8,789 bases of DNA from an uncultured Ruminococcus sp. GTDB lineage: Bacteria > Bacillota > Clostridia > Oscillospirales > Ruminococcaceae. The stretch is taken from assembly GCA_902796865.1 (NCBI GenBank), contig CADBQZ010000109.1, positions 1-8,789 on the forward strand. The letters run 5' to 3'. The notes below the pieces were generated by a model, which searched no databases, was not told the origin of the DNA, and saw nothing but the letters and a program-made list of their open reading frames with translations. Shown here in pieces: positions 4,195 to 8,789 of the stretch. Both the position numbers and the translations under genes were made by a program. Position 1 is the first letter of the stretch; every line of letters starts with the position of its first letter.

Positions 4195-6798
4195 ATGGAA
4201 ATAGACAGGTCGAAAGTATCTCCTATGATGTTACAGTATCTCGAAACAAAGGACAATTATCCCGACACGATAGTATTTTTCCGTGTCGGGGATTTCTATG
4301 AGATGTTTTTTGATGATGCTGTTACTGTTTCAAAGACACTGGAACTGACACTTACAGGCAAAGACTGTGGACTGGAGGAAAGAGCGCCGATGTGCGGCGT
4401 TCCGTATCATAGCTGCGATATATATATAAAAAAGCTTATAGATAAAGGCTTTAAGGTCGCTATATGTGAACAGGTCACCGACCCGTCACAGAGCAAAGGA
4501 CTGGTCGAGCGTGAGACTGTAAGAGTAGTAACGCCGGGTACTCTTATCGAAAGCAGTATGCTTTCGGAGGAAAGCAATAACTTTATATGCTGTGCTGTAT
4601 ATGACGGGGAAAGCTGCGGACTTTGCTTTGCGGACATATCTACCGGTGAGGTACAGCTTGCGTCCGTTTACGGTAAAAGACCTGACGGTGATGTTATAGA
4701 CCTGCTTTCGAGATTTTCTCCGGCAGAAATAGTGTTTAATCCTGATTTCCTTTCGCTCAAAACAGTAATGGACTTTATAAAGATAAAACTTGGCTGTGCG
4801 GTAACACTTGAAACGAGCGATCATTTTGATGTAGAACAAAGCAGGGATAAGATACTGAGCCAGTTTTCGGCGAATTCTCTGGGACAGCTTGGGCTTGAAG
4901 GTAACGGTACAGATGTTCGTGCGGTATGCGGAATGTTCGACTATATCGCCGAAACGCAGAAAGCATTGGTCGGAAGGTTTACTTCTATAGAACGATGCGA
5001 TATGGGAGCTGTTATGAAGCTTGACCTTACCGCAAGGCGAAACCTTGAGCTTACCGAAACGCTCCGCAATAAGGAGAAGAAAGGCTCGCTTCTTTGGGTG
5101 TTAGACAGTACCAAGACTTCTATGGGAAAAAGACTTTTAAGGAGCTATATCGAACAGCCTCTTACAAGTCCGGCAAGGATAATCGACAGGCTCGAAGCGG
5201 TAGAACAGCTTGCTGATAATTCGGTAGTGCTTATGGAGATACGGGATATTCTCGACAAAGTATATGACCTTGAAAGGCTTATGACAAGAGTTATGTACAA
5301 AACGGCAACGCCCAGAGATCTTAAAGCTTTGTCAGCGACTTCCTTACAGCTTCCGCTTTTGAAAGAACAGCTAAGAACGCTTTCTGCTTCAAAGCTTTTA
5401 AAAAAGCTTGAAGAAAGCATATCAACGCTCGAGGATATATCAGGACTTGTTGAAAATGCTATAGTTGATGAACCGCCCGTATCGTTAAAAGACGGCGGTG
5501 TTATAAAAGAAGGCTTCAATGAGGAACTTGACAGACTGAGAAATGCTATGAACAGCGGTACGGACATCATAAAAGAGATAGAAAGCCGTGAGCGAGAGCG
5601 TACAGGGATAAAGAATCTGAAAATAGGCTTCAACAGAGTTTTCGGCTATTATATTGAAGTAACACGGTCTTACTATTCTCTCGTTCCTGATGATTATATA
5701 AGAAAGCAGACTTTAACAAACAGCGAAAGATTCATAACCCAGGAATTAAGAAACACCGAAAATGATATACTCGGTGCAAAGGAAAAATCACTAAACCTTG
5801 AAGCGGATATTTTTGCCGAAATAAGAGAGTTTTTAAGTACTAAGCTTGTGAGTGTTCAGGATACGGCATCTGCAGTCGCAGCGACTGATGTTTTGGCATC
5901 ATTTGCTGATGCGGCTATAAAGAATAATTACTGCCGGCCTGAGATAGCGATAGACGGCGTTATTGATATACACGACGGCAGACACCCTGTAGTAGAGCTT
6001 ATGCTCACAGATGAGATGTTCGTACCGAACGATACATATCTCGATACAAATTCCTGCCGTATGTCGATCATAACCGGACCTAATATGTCGGGTAAATCGA
6101 CCTATATGAGACAAACGGCGCTAATAACTCTTATGGCGCAGATGGGAAGTTTTGTTCCGGCATCGTATGCGAAAATATCGGTATGCGACAGGATATTTAC
6201 AAGAGTCGGAGCATCTGACGATCTTACTGCCGGTCAGAGTACATTTATGGTCGAGATGAGTGAGGTATCGGATATACTTAAATATGCTACGAAAAACAGC
6301 CTTGTGATACTCGATGAGGTCGGAAGAGGTACTTCGACGTTTGACGGCATCAGTATCGCAAGAGCTGTTGCAGAACATATAGCAGGCTCAAAGAAGCTTG
6401 GCTGCAAGACGCTTTTTGCAACACATTATCATGAGCTTATTGAGCTTGAATCACTTATCGACGGTGTTAAGAATTATAGTGTCGCGGTACGAAAAAGCGG
6501 TGACAGTATAAGATTTTTAAGAAAAATAGTAAGCGGCGGAGTAGATGACAGTTATGGTATAGAAGTTGCCAAGCTTGCAGGACTTCCGTCCAAAGTTGTA
6601 AAACGTGCAAGAGAGCTTCTTGCGGAAATGGAAACAGAGGACAAGCGTGTAAAGAAAGATATCGGAAGCGGTCAGATAAGCCTTGATTCCATAGACCATG
6701 ACCTTCTTGCTGAGAAACTCCGCAAGACTAATATACCGGAGCTTACAGACAGCGAATGCAGGGAGCTTTTAGAGGAGCTTTCAGCTCTTGCAAAATAA
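4195..6798 (+). CDS. mutS: DNA mismatch repair protein MutS
   Basis: MutS recognises base mismatches and small loops and starts repair by recruiting MutL. The 867 residues match the MutS1 length (E. coli 853). The mismatch-binding domain has GDFYEMF, with Phe34 and Glu36 as the Phe-x-Glu wedge. The core (about 275-320) has the family stretch from LDLTARRNLEL to SYIEQPL. NRVFGYYIEVT lies in the clamp region (about 478-488). The ATPase has Walker A GPNMSGKST (628-636), Walker B LVILDE (703-708, Asp707/Glu708), the GRGTSTFDG loop (710-718) and ATHYHEL with His744. Near the end QISLD (827-831) sits where a clamp-binding QLSLF-type motif is usual, but its final aromatic residue is missing. GGAGGA at 4184-4189 is five bases before the ATG. 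It lies 29 nt after the YlbF-like gene and ahead of mutL, in one operon. Confidence 0.98.
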   Translation: MEIDRSKVSPMMLQYLETKDNYPDTIVFFRVGDFYEMFFDDAVTVSKTLELTLTGKDCGLEERAPMCGVPYHSCDIYIKKLIDKGFKVAICEQVTDPSQSKGLVERETVRVVTPGTLIESSMLSEESNNFICCAVYDGESCGLCFADISTGEVQLASVYGKRPDGDVIDLLSRFSPAEIVFNPDFLSLKTVMDFIKIKLGCAVTLETSDHFDVEQSRDKILSQFSANSLGQLGLEGNGTDVRAVCGMFDYIAETQKALVGRFTSIERCDMGAVMKLDLTARRNLELTETLRNKEKKGSLLWVLDSTKTSMGKRLLRSYIEQPLTSPARIIDRLEAVEQLADNSVVLMEIRDILDKVYDLERLMTRVMYKTATPRDLKALSATSLQLPLLKEQLRTLSASKLLKKLEESISTLEDISGLVENAIVDEPPVSLKDGGVIKEGFNEELDRLRNAMNSGTDIIKEIESRERERTGIKNLKIGFNRVFGYYIEVTRSYYSLVPDDYIRKQTLTNSERFITQELRNTENDILGAKEKSLNLEADIFAEIREFLSTKLVSVQDTASAVAATDVLASFADAAIKNNYCRPEIAIDGVIDIHDGRHPVVELMLTDEMFVPNDTYLDTNSCRMSIITGPNMSGKSTYMRQTALITLMAQMGSFVPASYAKISVCDRIFTRVGASDDLTAGQSTFMVEMSEVSDILKYATKNSLVILDEVGRGTSTFDGISIARAVAEHIAGSKKLGCKTLFATHYHELIELESLIDGVKNYSVAVRKSGDSIRFLRKIVSGGVDDSYGIEVAKLAGLPSKVVKRARELLAEMETEDKRVKKDIGSGQISLDSIDHDLLAEKLRKTNIPELTDSECRELLEELSALAK

Positions 6799-6816
6799 AA
6801 TATAACGTTTTAATGT

Positions 6817-6834
6817 AAGACCGCAGGCGGTCTT
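6817..6834 (+). promoter_or_regulatory. Perfect hairpin in the mutS-mutL spacer
   Basis: AAGACCGC (6817-6824) and GCGGTCTT (6827-6834) are exact reverse complements separated by AG, folding as a seven-pair stem with a four-base loop. It lies 18 nt after the mutS stop and 32 nt before the mutL ATG. What follows is TTGCAAGTTTATT, not a clean T run, so it is at best a weak terminator. It could reduce mutL expression relative to mutS or mark an RNA cleavage or stability point. Confidence 0.5.
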
Positions 6835-6866
6835 TGCAAGTTTATTACCGAAGAAAGGAAGTTTTT

Positions 6867-8789
6867 ATGGCTAAGATAAATCTGCTAAGCAAGGACATCT
6901 CTGAGCTTATTGCCGCAGGAGAGGTCATAGAAAGACCTGCTTCGGTAATAAAGGAGCTTGTCGAAAACTCTATAGATGCCAAGGCTTCGCATATAACAGT
7001 CGAGATAAAAAACGGCGGTACTACTTATATGAGAGTGACAGATGACGGCTGCGGAATTGCATCAGATCAGACTGCGACCGCATTCATGCGTCATGCGACA
7101 AGCAAGATAACATCAAAGGAAGATCTCGACAGCATACTGACATTAGGCTTCAGAGGTGAAGCACTTGCTTCAATATCCGCTGTTGCAAAAGTTGAACTTC
7201 TTACAAAGCAGAAAGATGATGAACTCGGTACCTGTTATGTGATAGAGGGCGGAGAAGAAAAGAAAAACGAAAGTACCGGCTGTCCCGACGGAACGACTAT
7301 AATAATACGTGATATTTTTTATAATGTTCCGGTAAGACGGAAATTTATGAAAAGAGATTCGGCGGAAGCCGGAGCGATTGCTTCTATAATGCAGAAGATA
7401 ATACTTTCTCATCCGGAGGTCTCTTTCAAGCTTATAAAGGATAACAAGATAGAAATGAACTCTGCCGGTGACGGCAAGCTTTATTCAGCCATATACGGCG
7501 TATATGGCAGAGATTTTGCACACGACCTTATCCCGGTCGATCACAGCGAAAATGGGATAACCATAAAAGGCTTTACTGTAAAGCCGCTTTATTCAAGATC
7601 AAACAGGACTTTTCAGAATTTCTTTATAAACGGAAGATATGTAAAGTCTATGACCTGCCTTGCTGCTGTGGAGGAGGCATATAAAAATCTTATAATGACA
7701 GGCAAGTATCCTGCCTGTGTGCTTATGCTTGAAATACCGCCTGTTACCGTTGATGTCAATGTTCACCCCTCAAAGGCGGAAGTAAGATTTTCAGATGAAA
7801 AGATAGTATTCAACAGTGTCTTTTTTGCAGTAAAAAATGCTCTTATGGCGTCCGGGCTTCTGTACGACCTTGAGCTTAAAACGGAAACGCCTAAAAAACC
7901 CGAGAGCTATGATAAGACTGCTCCTTTTGAGCCTGTTTCATTTGAACAGCCTAAAATAGAAGAAACTAAAGAAAAAAATACAGATGCCGCCGAAAGCACT
8001 TTGGAAGAAGAAAGAGCCATACAAGAACAATCTTTAAAAACAGAAAATAAACCGGAACAAAGCAGGATAAAGCCGGTATCCGATTCTTTTTATTCAGCAT
8101 CTCCTCATGGAGCTGGAGTTACTTTGTCTTCCGCAAAGCTAAACTATGGGACTTCAGTAAATCTGATAGCCGATCCGCCCGATGATGAAGAGGATATTGC
8201 AGATGTTCGGGAAAGAGGATACATTCCGGAAAGCGATAAGGTACAGATACCTAAAGAAACGGCTGATACTCATGCGAATGACAAACAGTTTGAGGGCTTT
8301 TCATATATAAGCGGAAGATCCTTTGAAAAGAACGAGAAACCAAAGGAGCAGAAAAAAGAAGAGCCTGAACCTATAAAAGTTGTGGGTGAGCTTTTTAAGA
8401 ATTACATACTGGCGCAGTGGGGCGACAATATGGTGATGATAGACAAACACGCTGCCCATGAAAGGGTGATCTTTGAAAGGCTTAGGGAACGATGCACTCT
8501 GAAAGACAGTCAGGTGCTTCTTGAAGAGATAGAGATACTTCTTTCAGAAAGTGAATTTTCGGCTATGAGGGAAAATGCGCAGAGGCTTTCGGACATGGGG
8601 TTCAAAGCAGATTTTTCCGCAGGACCTTTTATAAAGCTTTCGGCAGTCCCGGTCTTATTGCAGGAACTGAATATGGACGAGATAATCCCTGAGATAGCGG
8701 AGAATTTCCGGCTTTCAAAAAAAGATCCGCAGACACATAAGCTTGATGATATGCTGCATGATCTTGCCTGCAAGGCGGCTATAAAAGCA
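6867..8789 (+). CDS. mutL: DNA mismatch repair endonuclease MutL (3' end beyond window)
   Basis: MutL couples mismatch recognition by MutS to strand cutting. The open frame runs 641 codons to the window edge with no stop. The N-terminal GHKL ATPase (about 1-335) has KELVENSIDA with catalytic Glu30 and Asn34, DDGCGI with Asp59, ATSK (77-80) and GFRGEAL (94-100), then VDVNVHPSKAEVRF near its end. Residues about 335-500 are a long, charged Glu/Lys/Pro-rich linker, probably disordered. The C-terminal domain starts near 503 (IKVVGELFKNYIL) and holds DKHAAHERVIFE (526-537), which fits the endonuclease motif DQHA(x)2E(x)4E with Gln changed to Lys. Cys635 in ACKAAIKA begins the next metal-site block. 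The expected CPHGRP motif would lie past the edge. Presence of the nuclease motif implies MutH-independent repair. AAAGGA (6854-6859) lies seven bases before the ATG. Confidence 0.96.
   Translation, partial: MAKINLLSKDISELIAAGEVIERPASVIKELVENSIDAKASHITVEIKNGGTTYMRVTDDGCGIASDQTATAFMRHATSKITSKEDLDSILTLGFRGEALASISAVAKVELLTKQKDDELGTCYVIEGGEEKKNESTGCPDGTTIIIRDIFYNVPVRRKFMKRDSAEAGAIASIMQKIILSHPEVSFKLIKDNKIEMNSAGDGKLYSAIYGVYGRDFAHDLIPVDHSENGITIKGFTVKPLYSRSNRTFQNFFINGRYVKSMTCLAAVEEAYKNLIMTGKYPACVLMLEIPPVTVDVNVHPSKAEVRFSDEKIVFNSVFFAVKNALMASGLLYDLELKTETPKKPESYDKTAPFEPVSFEQPKIEETKEKNTDAAESTLEEERAIQEQSLKTENKPEQSRIKPVSDSFYSASPHGAGVTLSSAKLNYGTSVNLIADPPDDEEDIADVRERGYIPESDKVQIPKETADTHANDKQFEGFSYISGRSFEKNEKPKEQKKEEPEPIKVVGELFKNYILAQWGDNMVMIDKHAAHERVIFERLRERCTLKDSQVLLEEIEILLSESEFSAMRENAQRLSDMGFKADFSAGPFIKLSAVPVLLQELNMDEIIPEIAENFRLSKKDPQTHKLDDMLHDLACKAAIKA

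Noticed and set aside
5145..5633. Minus-strand Ser-rich frame of 162 codons inside mutS
   Set aside because: The high serine content is what reverse-reading of the local codons gives. mutS is continuous and conserved here.
1..8789. Mobile element, CRISPR array or defence system
   Set aside because: No direct repeat arrays, transposase or integrase motifs, or nuclease clusters beyond mutSL were found. The tRNA pair at the left edge has no integrase next to it within the window.

Overview
The window looks like a piece of a Clostridia (Bacillota) chromosome, most plausibly an Oscillospiraceae/Ruminococcaceae-type gut anaerobe. This is inferred from the low GC content, AGGAGG-type ribosome binding sites, sigma-A-like promoters, tRNA genes that encode CCA, heavy use of ATA and AGA codons, and the gene order miaB, YlbF/YmcA-family gene, mutS, mutL. 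That order matches the Bacillus subtilis ymcB-ymcA-cotE-mutS-mutL block with cotE missing. The species cannot be named from the sequence alone.

Layout. Positions 1-214 hold tRNA-Gly(GCC), missing its first two bases at the window edge, and tRNA-Cys(GCA), both on the plus strand. A strong hairpin at 229-267 follows and can terminate transcription from both sides. On the minus strand, 368-1213 encodes a 281-residue, very charged, soluble protein of unknown function with its own promoter and Shine-Dalgarno sequence. Positions 1214-1668 form a gene-free divergent regulatory region. It contains the minus-strand promoter, a near-consensus plus-strand promoter that appears to drive a roughly 100-nt non-coding RNA ending in its own terminator, two more hairpins, and a third promoter for the downstream operon.

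From 1669 to the right edge the plus strand carries a tight five-gene block: mtnN (MTA/SAH nucleosidase), miaB (tRNA methylthiotransferase), a YlbF/YmcA-family gene with a cysteine-rich tail, mutS and mutL. mutL is cut by the window after 641 codons. Only a short hairpin lies between mutS and mutL.

Functionally the block joins three things. MiaB makes ms2i6A37 in tRNA and releases 5'-deoxyadenosine and S-adenosylhomocysteine, both substrates of MtnN-type nucleosidases. The YlbF/YmcA family in Bacillus acts with RNase Y in RNA processing and can carry Fe-S clusters. MutS and MutL perform methyl-independent mismatch repair, with MutL keeping the endonuclease motif. Most of this is conserved housekeeping. 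The points most worth a second look are the unassigned small-RNA locus, the uncharacterised charged protein, the cysteine tail of the YlbF-like protein, the mtnN-miaB pairing, and the degenerate sliding-clamp motifs in both MutS and MutL. I see no mobile element, CRISPR array, phage gene or obviously new multi-gene system.
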